Assembly (NCBI GenBank): GCA_900556865.1
Contig: USQS01000011.1
Span: 1 to 15,238, forward strand
Direction of reading: 5' to 3'
DNA length: 15,238 bases
Source of the DNA: an uncultured Clostridium sp.
GTDB taxonomy: Bacteria; Bacillota; Clostridia; TANB77; CAG-508
The notes beneath the pieces were generated by a model. It was given only the letters and a program-made list of their open reading frames with translations. It did not search any database and was not told the origin of the DNA. Below are positions 7,110 to 14,210 of this stretch, piece after piece; within the stretch, counting starts at the first letter, position 1, and each line of letters starts with the position of its first letter. A program made the translations under genes and the position numbers.

Positions 7110-8265
7110 ATGAAAGGATTGATATTAAAATTGGCAAAAACAAGTAATAAAAAAAAGAAATTTTCTAGTTTTTTAGATAATCCAATAGATTATACTTTAT
7201 TAATAACGGTATTGTTATTATTAACGGTGGGGCTTGTTATGGTTCTTTCTGCAAGTTCTCCAACATCACTTTCAGAAAGTGGTAATAGTTATAAGTACTT
7301 TATAAAACAAGCAATATTTGCAGTATTTGGACTGTTTGCAATGGCTGCAATATCAAAAATAGATTATAGATTTTATAAAAAATTTTATAAAATAGCATAT
7401 ATTGCTTCTATTGTGCTACTGGTTTTAGTGTTGATTATAGGTAAAGAAGTAAATGGTGCAAAGAGATGGATAGGAACAGAAACACTTTCATTTCAACCAT
7501 CTGAGCTTGTAAAATTTTGTATGATAATTTTCTATGCAGGAATCTTAACAAGAGATAGAGAAGAATTAAAACATTTTGTAAAAGGCTGGATAAAACATTT
7601 GGCATGGTTAATACCTATAATTGGGCTGTTATTGGCTGAACCTCATATGAGTGTTTCTATTGTAATAATTGGTATTGTAACAATTATGATGGTAATAGCA
7701 GGTTGTAAGTTGTGGCAAATGATTGTACCAGGTACTATAATAGGAATACCTTCATTGATTGCTTTGATAATATTTGAACCATATAGACTTTCAAGAGTAA
7801 CTACATTTTTAAATCCCTGGAGTGATGAGTTAGGAAAGGGATGGCAGGTTATACAAAGTTTATATGCAATTGGTTCAGGACGGCTTTTTTGGAGCTGGTC
7901 TTGGTCAAAGTAAACAAAAATATTTGTACTTACCAGAGCCACAAAATGACTTTATTTTTTCTGTATTAGCAGAAGAATTAGGTTTTATTGGTTGTACTTT
8001 TGTTATAATATTGTTTGCAATTTTTATTTGGAGAGGAATATTAATTGCTATGAAGGCACCAGATATGTTTGGAAGTTTGGTTGCAACAGGAATTACTGCA
8101 TTAGTTGCAATACAAGTTATTATTAATATTGCAGTTGTTACATCTTCTATGCCAGCAACAGGAATGCCTTTACCATTTTTTAGTTATGGTGGTACAGCTC
8201 TGTTCATTATGCTTTGTCAAATGGGAGTGCTTCTCAATATTTCGCGAGCTGGACAGAAAACATGA
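7110..8265 (+). CDS. ftsW: SEDS-family lipid II polymerase FtsW/SpoVE, frameshifted
   Basis: SEDS proteins of this group polymerise lipid II at the division septum (FtsW) or spore cortex (SpoVE). Visible motifs are VMVLSASSP in the first helix, GAKRWIGTETLSFQPSELVK, FLNPWSDELGKGWQVIQS, LPEPQNDFIFSVLAEELG (likely catalytic Asp at corrected residue 280) and MPLPFFSYGGTALF near the end. As given, the frame stops at 7911-7913 after a garbled GRLFWSWSWSK. Removing one base, C7881, restores SGGFFGAGLGQSKQKYL and a single protein of 384 residues, a normal length. ATG 7110 has no good ribosome site; TTG 7131 has GAAAGGA 12 bases upstream and is an alternative. The place between mraY and murG fits both FtsW and SpoVE, which sequence alone cannot separate here. 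Loss of FtsW would normally be lethal, so a sequence error is the first explanation. Confidence 0.9.
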
Positions 8266-8283
8266 TTTTTAGGAGTGATTTGT

Positions 8284-9399
8284 TTGAAGGTAATTATATC
8301 AGCAGCAGGAACTGCAGGGCATATTAACCCTGCTATTGCTATAGCAAATATAATAAAAAGTAAAGAAAAAGATTCAGAAATTATTTTTATTGGAACTGAA
8401 AGAGGTTTAGAAAAAGAACTTGTTCCAAGAGCAGGATATAAGCTTAAAACAATAGATGCTTATGGTTTAAGTAAAAAAATTTCTATAGATAATTTAAAAA
8501 AAATGTATAAAACTTTTAGGGGCATTGGTCAGGCAAAAAAAATAATTAAAGAATTTAAACCAGATATAGTAATTGGAACAGGTGGATACATTTGTGGTGG
8601 AACTATGGTTGCTGCTAAAGCTTGTGGTGTTCCAATTTTATTACACGAAAGCAATGCATACCCGGGAAAAGCTATAAAAATGTTAGCCAAAAAAGCAGAT
8701 ACCATTTTGGTTTCATTCCAAGACGCAGAAAAAAAATTAACAAATTGTAAAAATGTTATATTTACAGGAACTCCTGTTAAAATAAAAAAACAAGAATATG
8801 GAATTAACCAAAGAAAACAAATTATAGAAAAGATTGGGCTAAATGCTTTAAAGCCTATAGTTCTTGTGTTTGGTGGAAGCCAAGGAGCACAAAAAATAAA
8901 TGAAGCAATAATTGGAATTATTGAAACTGGTAAAAATATTAATTATCAAATTTATTGGGCAACAGGAAACAAACAATATGATATAGTAAATAAACAATTA
9001 AAAGATAAAAAAATAGATATAGAAAATATTTCAAATTGTAAAATTGTTCCATATATATATAACATGGAAGAAGCTGAAAATATTGCAGATGTTATTGTTG
9101 CAAGAAGTGGAGCAATGACGGTTACAGAAATAGCAAATTTGTCAAAAGCTTCTGTTTTAATTCCACTTCCAAGTATAAGTAATAATAGGCAAATTGATAA
9201 TGCAAAAGTTTTAGAAAACTTGAATGCTGCAAAAATTATTGAGAATAATAATTTAACAGCAAACAATTTAAATGAAGCAATAGAACAGATTGTTTTAGAT
9301 AAAGAAAAATGTAAAAAAATGGGAGAAAATGCACATAAAATTTCTTTAGAAAATGTTGAAGAAAAAATTTATGCAGAAATAAAAAAATTGGTTAAATAA
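8284..9399 (+). CDS. murG: UDP-GlcNAc:lipid I GlcNAc transferase (lipid II synthesis)
   Basis: MurG adds GlcNAc to lipid I on the cytoplasmic face of the membrane, making lipid II. The product has 371 residues from the chosen start. The N-terminal Rossmann half has SAAGTAGHINPAIAIA, a variant of the usual GGTGGH loop, then GTGGYICGGTMVAA and LLHESNAYPGKA. The C-terminal half has LVFGGSQGAQKINE, ARSGAMTVTEI and IPLPSISNNRQIDNA, the UDP-GlcNAc site. I chose TTG 8284 because AGGAG (8271-8275) lies eight bases upstream and the protein then begins at MKVIISAAG. The longer GTG start at 8275 would overlap that site. The gene follows ftsW by 18 bases and precedes the kinase by 17. It appears intact. 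Confidence 0.95.
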   Translation: MKVIISAAGTAGHINPAIAIANIIKSKEKDSEIIFIGTERGLEKELVPRAGYKLKTIDAYGLSKKISIDNLKKMYKTFRGIGQAKKIIKEFKPDIVIGTGGYICGGTMVAAKACGVPILLHESNAYPGKAIKMLAKKADTILVSFQDAEKKLTNCKNVIFTGTPVKIKKQEYGINQRKQIIEKIGLNALKPIVLVFGGSQGAQKINEAIIGIIETGKNINYQIYWATGNKQYDIVNKQLKDKKIDIENISNCKIVPYIYNMEEAENIADVIVARSGAMTVTEIANLSKASVLIPLPSISNNRQIDNAKVLENLNAAKIIENNNLTANNLNEAIEQIVLDKEKCKKMGENAHKISLENVEEKIYAEIKKLVK

Positions 9400-9416
9400 A
9401 TGAAAGGGATGGGAAT

Positions 9417-10745
9417 GTGAAAAAAAACACACCATTAAAAATAGTCCTAATTGTATTTATTACAGAAATAATAATTTTAGTAGGATTAGGTATTGCATTG
9501 CAAAACAAAATAGTTACTCTTCATAGTAAAATTGAAACAGAAGAAGTAACAAGTTTAAATGATGTTAATTCTAAACTTGTTGATCTATCTAAAGAAGTTG
9601 ATGTAATTTTAATTATAGGAAGTGTTGCTTTTGTTGGAATTGCAATAGGGCTAAGTATATATATGTCAAAGGTAATTGTTTACCCATTAAATAAACTCTT
9701 AAAAAGTAAAGATGAAGAAAAATCTACAGAACAATTTGAAATGCGAAAAATTTTACTTCATACAACAGAAGGAATAATTGTTTTTGACAGAAGTGGAAAG
9801 ATTGCACTTATAAATCCAGCTGCCAAAAAGTTGTTACAAATAGCTCCAGAAGATGAAACTTTTGAAGATATTTTTCATAAATTTGATAAAAGTATTAATA
9901 TGGAGAAAATAATTTATTTAGATAACTGGACTTCAACTACTCAAAAAATTAAAGTGGAAGATATTGAAATAAGTGTATTATTTTCGCCTTTTAGAGATAA
10001 ACAAAATATTCCAGCCGGTGTCATTGCCTTTATTCCAGATGTTGTAGAACATGCAAGACTAGATAAGATGCAAAAAGAGTTTGTAGCAGATGTATCACAT
10101 GAGCTAAAAACGCCAATAACTTCTATTATGGGTTATGCAGACACTCTTTTAGAGGGCGAATATGATAGACAAACACAAAAAGAATTTTTAGGTGTAATTG
10201 CAACAGAAGCAAGACGTATGGCAAGATTGGTTACAGATTTATTAGAACTTTCAAGGTTAGATAATAATAAGAAAAAAACAAGAAAAGAAAGTTTTGATTT
10301 AGGACAACTTGTTAAAGATTGTCAAAATAAGCTTGCAATTGAAATAAAGAAAAAAGGTCATCTTGTAGAAAATTTTGTAACGGCAGATGTTCCACCTGTA
10401 TTTGCAGATAAATATGATATTGAAAGAGTTGTTTTAAATATTTTAACAAATAGTATAAAATACACCAAAGATGGTGGGAAAATAAAAATATATGTTGGTT
10501 TTGTATATAATGATGCATATATAAAAATAATAGATAATGGAATTGGAATTCCAGAAGAAGATTTAAATAGAATTTTTGAAAGATTTTATAGAGTAGATAA
10601 AGCTAGAAGTAGAGAGTTTGGAGGAACAGGACTTGGTCTTTCCATAGCAAAAGAGATTTTAGATAAAAATGGTGGATCAATTGATATTAAAAGCAAAGTA
10701 GGGAAAGGAACAGAGGTTGTAATAAAAGTTCCGACAAAAAAGTAA
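9417..10745 (+). CDS. Sensor histidine kinase, WalK/PhoR-like, with PAS domain
   Basis: This membrane sensor kinase has 442 residues. Two membrane helices (about 8-29 and 62-84) flank a short external loop of about 32 residues. A PAS domain follows at about 105-212 (EGIIVFDRSGKIALINPAA). The HisKA domain carries the H-box FVADVSHELKTPITS with the likely phospho-acceptor His228. The ATPase domain carries NILTNSIKYT (Asn345), DNGIGI at 373-378, FERFYRVDKARS and GGTGLGLSIA at 402-410. The PAS plus FVADVSHE type is that of PhoR, WalK and relatives. The start is GTG with AAAGGG eight bases before it. It closes the murE operon, 17 bases after murG, and no response regulator gene is in the window. 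Its place suggests a role in wall control; this is inference. No linker HAMP domain is obvious. Confidence 0.93.
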   Translation: MKKNTPLKIVLIVFITEIIILVGLGIALQNKIVTLHSKIETEEVTSLNDVNSKLVDLSKEVDVILIIGSVAFVGIAIGLSIYMSKVIVYPLNKLLKSKDEEKSTEQFEMRKILLHTTEGIIVFDRSGKIALINPAAKKLLQIAPEDETFEDIFHKFDKSINMEKIIYLDNWTSTTQKIKVEDIEISVLFSPFRDKQNIPAGVIAFIPDVVEHARLDKMQKEFVADVSHELKTPITSIMGYADTLLEGEYDRQTQKEFLGVIATEARRMARLVTDLLELSRLDNNKKKTRKESFDLGQLVKDCQNKLAIEIKKKGHLVENFVTADVPPVFADKYDIERVVLNILTNSIKYTKDGGKIKIYVGFVYNDAYIKIIDNGIGIPEEDLNRIFERFYRVDKARSREFGGTGLGLSIAKEILDKNGGSIDIKSKVGKGTEVVIKVPTKK

Positions 10746-10763
10746 AAAAAATGTAAAAAAAAA

Positions 10764-10790
10764 GAAGGAAAAACTTTTTTTTTGAAGAAT
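10764..10790 (+). promoter_or_regulatory. Sigma-H-type promoter of spoVG
   Basis: GAAGGAAAA at 10764-10772 and GAAGAAT at 10784-10790 are separated by 11 bp. The Bacillus sigma-H consensus is RNAGGAWWW, 11-12 bp, RNNGAAT, and every fixed position matches. The start would be near 10797, with a leader of about 65 bases. B. subtilis spoVG is a classic sigma-H gene, which strengthens the assignment. Confidence 0.65.
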
Positions 10791-10799
10791 AATATATTA

Positions 10800-10824
10800 G
10801 TACATAAAAATAAAAAATATGTAC
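10800..10824 (+). promoter_or_regulatory. Dyad at the predicted spoVG transcription start
   Basis: GTACATA (10800-10806) and TATGTAC (10818-10824) are perfect 7-bp inverted repeats around an 11-base A-rich spacer, right at the predicted start of the spoVG transcript. It may be an operator for a dimeric regulator or a weak leader hairpin. In B. subtilis spoVG is repressed by AbrB, which prefers such A/T-rich sites, but no AbrB gene other than spoVT is visible here. Confidence 0.35.
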
Positions 10825-10861
10825 AAAATAATTATATACTTAAAGAAAGAGGTGCTTATAA

Positions 10862-11131
10862 ATGCAAATTACAGACGTACGTTTAAGAAAGGTTAATTCA
10901 GAAAACAGAATGAAAGCTGTTGCTTCAGTAACATTTGATAATGAATTTGTAATTCATGACATCAAAGTTATAGAAAGCCAAAATGGATTATTTATTGCTA
11001 TGCCAAGCAAAAAAACTCCAACAGGAGAATTCAAAGATATAGCTCATCCAATTAACCCAGAAACAAGGGAAAAAATTCAAAATGCTATATTAGACGCTTA
11101 CAATGCTCCAGAAGAGACTGTAGCTGAATAA
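10862..11131 (+). CDS. spoVG: SpoVG, small RNA/DNA-binding regulator
   Basis: SpoVG is a small nucleic-acid-binding regulator that affects sporulation, septation and, in other Firmicutes, surface and virulence genes. The 89-residue product fits the family end to end: MQITDVRLRKV, then KAVASVTFDNEFVIHDIKVIE, then GLFIAMPSKKTPTGEFKDIAHPI and NPETREKIQNAILDAY. Length is typical. AGAGGTG lies seven bases before the ATG. The gene has a sigma-H-like promoter of its own and a terminator behind, so it is probably expressed separately from the murE operon despite lying 116 bases after the kinase. Nothing unusual in the protein. Confidence 0.97.
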   Translation: MQITDVRLRKVNSENRMKAVASVTFDNEFVIHDIKVIESQNGLFIAMPSKKTPTGEFKDIAHPINPETREKIQNAILDAYNAPEETVAE

Positions 11132-11149
11132 TTTGGAAAATGTAATAAT

Positions 11150-11180
11150 AAAAGGGTTATTTTTAATAATCCTTTTTTTT
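11150..11180 (+). terminator. Intrinsic terminator after spoVG
   Basis: AAAAGGGTTATT (11150-11161) pairs with AATAATCCTTTT (11165-11176), with one G-U pair and a TTT loop, followed by more T to 11180. It starts 18 bases after the spoVG stop. Only 37 bases separate it from the next gene and no separate promoter is clear there, so some read-through to the ATPase gene is possible. Confidence 0.8.
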
Positions 11181-11217
11181 AGCTAACTAATGTTTTTATG
11201 AAAGGAATATAAAATAT

Positions 11218-13950
11218 ATGGAAAATAAATGGTTTAATAAAACTGCAAGTGAAGTTAAAGATATCTTTAATACAGATTTAAAAAATGGTTTAACAAATTC
11301 AAAGGCTAGTGAAAATCTAGAAAAGTTTGGATTTAATGAACTTAAAGCACAAAAAAAGGTCCCTTTAATTATTAAATTTTTAGAACAATTTAAAGATTTT
11401 ATGATAATAATTTTAATTATAGCTGCAATTGTATCAGGGGCAATATCTATTGCACAAGGAGAAAAAATTACAGACTCGGTTATAATTCTAATTGTTGTTA
11501 TTGCAAATGCAATAATAGGAGTAGCACAAGAGGCAAAAGCTGAAAAGTCTTTGGAAGCATTACAAAAATTAAGTGGACATGAAGCAAAAGTTATAAGAGA
11601 TGGTTCAGTTTGTGTTGTTCCAGCAAAAGAACTAGTTCCAGGAGATTTAGTTGTTTTAGAAACAGGGGATTATGTACCTGCAGATTTAAGAATTACAGAG
11701 GCAATTAACTTAAAAGTTCAAGAAGCTTCTTTAACAGGAGAATCGGTTCCAGTAGAAAAAGAATCTGCGAAAATAGAAGAAGAAGATATTCCAATTGGAG
11801 ATATGAGAAATATGCTTTTTTCTTCAAGTTTGGTTACCTATGGTAGAGGAAAAGCAATAGTTGTAGAAACTGGTATGAATACAGAAGTAGGTAAAATCGC
11901 GGGAATGTTAAGTAATACTCAAAAACAAGAAACACCATTACAAAAAAAGTTAAATTCTTTAGGAAAAACATTAGGAATAGTAGCTTTAATTATTTGTGCT
12001 GTAATTTTTGTTGTGGGAATACTTCAAGGTAGAGAAGTAATAAATATGTTTATGACAGCTGTAAGCTTGGCTGTTGCTGCAATTCCAGAAGGATTAGCTG
12101 CTGTATCTACAATTGTTTTAGCAATTGGTGTACAAAAAATGGTTAAGAAAAATGCTATTGTAAAAAGGTTACCCGCAGTGGAAACTTTAGGTAGTAGTAC
12201 TGTAATTTGTTCAGATAAAACAGGAACTTTAACACAAAATAAAATGACCGTTCAAAAAATGTTTGTAGATGATAATATATATGATATGACAAATATAGAA
12301 GACATAACAAAATATGAAAATGCAAATCAGGAAATAAAACTTTTAGTGTATAATGGAATGTTGTGTAATGACACAAAAATTTCCGATACGGGAGAACTTA
12401 AAGGAGACCCTACAGAAACAGCACTTGTAGATATTGCTTTAAAATTAGGATTTACAAAAAATATTTATAATGAAATGCCAAGAGTAGATGAAATACCTTT
12501 TGATTCTGAAAGAAAATTAATGACAACTGTTCATATGGTAAATGGTAAGTATATAGTATTCACAAAAGGCGGAATAGATGAACTACTTGCTAAATGTACA
12601 TCATATGTTCAAGAAGATGGAGTGCAAAAACAAAACTTAAATGAATATAAGTATAGAATAAATGAAGTTAATGAAACAATGGCTAAAGATGCATTAAGAG
12701 TTTTAGGGTTTGCATATAAAGAATTAGATTATAAACCAGAAGTGCAAGATTTAGAAAAAGATTTAATTTTTGTTGGAATGTATGGAATGATAGACCCACC
12801 AAGAGAGGAAGCTAAATTAGCTGTCGAAAAATGTAATTCAGCAGGGATAAAAACCGTTATGATTACAGGAGATCATAAAATTACTGCAACAGCAATTGCA
12901 AAAAAATTAGGAATTTTAAAAAATGAAAATGAAGCAATTACAGGTCAAGAATTAGATAAATTAACAGATGAAGAATTAGAAAAAAATATAAGAAATTATT
13001 CTGTATATGCAAGAGTTGCACCAGAACATAAGGTTCGTATTGTAAAGGCTTGGCAAAAACAAGGAGAAGTTGTTGCAATGACTGGAGATGGTGTAAATGA
13101 TAGCCCAGCTTTAAAACAAGCAGATATTGGTTGTGCAATGGGAATTGTAGGTACAGATGTGGCAAAAGAAGCAGCTGATGTTATTTTAACAGATGATAAT
13201 TTTGCAACCGTTGTTTCTGCAGTTGAGGAAGGAAGAAGAATTTATGACAATATTTTAAAAGTAATTCAATTTTTACTTTCAAGCAATATTGGAGAAATTG
13301 TTGTATTGCTTTTGGCAACCTTGGGAACTACACTTTTTGCAAAATGGTTTGGAATTACAGATATTGGGCATTTAGAAATTTTACTTCCAATACACATTTT
13401 ATGGATTAATTTAGTTACAGATTCTTTGCCTGCTTTAGCTTTGGCGTTTGATCCAGCAAATGAAGATATAATGAAAAGAAAACCAGTAAAACCAAGTAAA
13501 GGAATTTTTACAAAATCAATGACTTATAGAATTATTTATCAAGGTATAATGATTGGTGTTCTTACTTTAATAGCTTTTATGATTGGACTTGCTTCAACTA
13601 CAGAGGCAATTGATGGATTAACTTTAGACCAATCTAAAATAGAAGTAGGACAAACTATGGCTTTTATGGTTCTAGCACTTTCAGAACTTGTTCATGTTTT
13701 TAATATAAGAGATAATAATAAATCTATATTTAAGACAAAAGTATTTAATAATAGCAAACTTATTTGGGCAATTTTGGTAGCTGCAGCATTAATGTTTGTT
13801 GTGCTTTTAGTTCCACAATTAAGAGAAGTATTTAGCATACCTGTTCTTCCAACTTCAAATCTTTTAGAAATAGTTATATTGGTATTAGCACCAATTTTAA
13901 TTGTAGAGATATTTAAGTTATTTAAAATAAATTCTTTAGAGAAAGAATAG
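11218..13950 (+). CDS. Calcium-transporting P-type ATPase (SERCA-like, P2A)
   Basis: This ion pump probably exports Ca2+ across the cell membrane, using ATP. The 910-residue product has the full P2 ATPase order: N-terminal cation ATPase domain, helices M1-M2, actuator domain with TGES at 173-176, M3-M4 with PEGL at 290-293, phosphorylation site DKTG with Asp333, nucleotide-binding domain with FTKGG, hinge GDGVNDSPA at 623-631, and M5-M10. Residues that bind calcium in SERCA are present: Glu291 in M4, Asn690 and Glu693 in M5, Asn731, Thr734 and Asp735 in M6, and Glu823 in M8. The M8 Glu suggests a more SERCA-like site I than in bacterial pumps where it is replaced. GAAAGGAA precedes the ATG. 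Mn2+ or other divalent transport cannot be excluded. The gene is intact and followed by its own terminator. Confidence 0.93.
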   Translation: MENKWFNKTASEVKDIFNTDLKNGLTNSKASENLEKFGFNELKAQKKVPLIIKFLEQFKDFMIIILIIAAIVSGAISIAQGEKITDSVIILIVVIANAIIGVAQEAKAEKSLEALQKLSGHEAKVIRDGSVCVVPAKELVPGDLVVLETGDYVPADLRITEAINLKVQEASLTGESVPVEKESAKIEEEDIPIGDMRNMLFSSSLVTYGRGKAIVVETGMNTEVGKIAGMLSNTQKQETPLQKKLNSLGKTLGIVALIICAVIFVVGILQGREVINMFMTAVSLAVAAIPEGLAAVSTIVLAIGVQKMVKKNAIVKRLPAVETLGSSTVICSDKTGTLTQNKMTVQKMFVDDNIYDMTNIEDITKYENANQEIKLLVYNGMLCNDTKISDTGELKGDPTETALVDIALKLGFTKNIYNEMPRVDEIPFDSERKLMTTVHMVNGKYIVFTKGGIDELLAKCTSYVQEDGVQKQNLNEYKYRINEVNETMAKDALRVLGFAYKELDYKPEVQDLEKDLIFVGMYGMIDPPREEAKLAVEKCNSAGIKTVMITGDHKITATAIAKKLGILKNENEAITGQELDKLTDEELEKNIRNYSVYARVAPEHKVRIVKAWQKQGEVVAMTGDGVNDSPALKQADIGCAMGIVGTDVAKEAADVILTDDNFATVVSAVEEGRRIYDNILKVIQFLLSSNIGEIVVLLLATLGTTLFAKWFGITDIGHLEILLPIHILWINLVTDSLPALALAFDPANEDIMKRKPVKPSKGIFTKSMTYRIIYQGIMIGVLTLIAFMIGLASTTEAIDGLTLDQSKIEVGQTMAFMVLALSELVHVFNIRDNNKSIFKTKVFNNSKLIWAILVAAALMFVVLLVPQLREVFSIPVLPTSNLLEIVILVLAPILIVEIFKLFKINSLEKE

Positions 13951-13977
13951 AGTTGTTATTTTAAAACTCTTAATATA

Positions 13978-14004
13978 GGCTCCAAATGGTTTTGGAGTCT
14001 TTTT
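13978..14004 (+). terminator. Intrinsic terminator after the calcium ATPase
   Basis: GGCTCCAAA (13978-13986) pairs with TTTGGAGTC (13991-13999) around TGGT, with one G-U pair, and is followed by five T. A smaller inverted repeat, AGAGTT/AACTCT, lies just upstream at 13949-13970. Confidence 0.88.
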
Positions 14005-14122
14005 ATATGTTTTAATAAGTATTAATGTTATTAATGTCCGCTTTTTTGTGTGATTTACAGAAATATTTATGTTATGCCATGAAATATTCTTGAAAATTAT
14101 GTAAATTAAATTTAAAAATCGC

Positions 14123-14151
14123 TTGCGTTTTATGTAAAACTATGATAGAAT
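14123..14151 (+). promoter_or_regulatory. Sigma-A-like extended -10 promoter before the last gene
   Basis: TTGCGT at 14123-14128 and TAGAAT at 14146-14151 are 17 bp apart, with an extended -10 TGA directly before TAGAAT. The -35 is weak (3/6) and the -10 good (5/6). A short inverted repeat (GTTTT/AAAAC, 14127-14140) lies in the spacer. It points at the foreign-looking gene, with a leader of about 50 bases. It lies in A/T-rich DNA resembling the clostridial part, so it may belong to a native gene that was cut off here. Confidence 0.45.
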
Positions 14152-14181
14152 ATAGGTGTTCGGAAACCGATTGCAAAAAAA

Positions 14182-14203
14182 AGCACTCTCTGTAGGGAGT
14201 GCT
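14182..14203. terminator. 9-bp hairpin at the ribosome site of the last gene; minus-strand terminator shape
   Basis: AGCACTCTC (14182-14190) pairs with GGGAGTGCT (14195-14203), with one G-U pair and loop TGTA. On the plus strand no U-tract follows; the ribosome site GAAAGG begins two bases later. On the minus strand the stem is followed by eight T, the shape of an intrinsic terminator. But no minus-strand gene is apparent to the right, so it may instead be a leader hairpin of the downstream gene. Confidence 0.5.
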
Positions 14204-14210
14204 AGAAAGG

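Noticed and set aside
7870..7915. Programmed ribosomal frameshift in ftsW
   Set aside because: The family is not known for this, and the indel point lacks a usable slippery heptamer plus stimulator. Removing one C restores the family sequence.
7864..8265. Separate short membrane protein gene starting at 7864
   Set aside because: Its sequence continues FtsW/SpoVE motifs exactly after the frameshift, and no ribosome site precedes 7864. It is the second half of the same gene.
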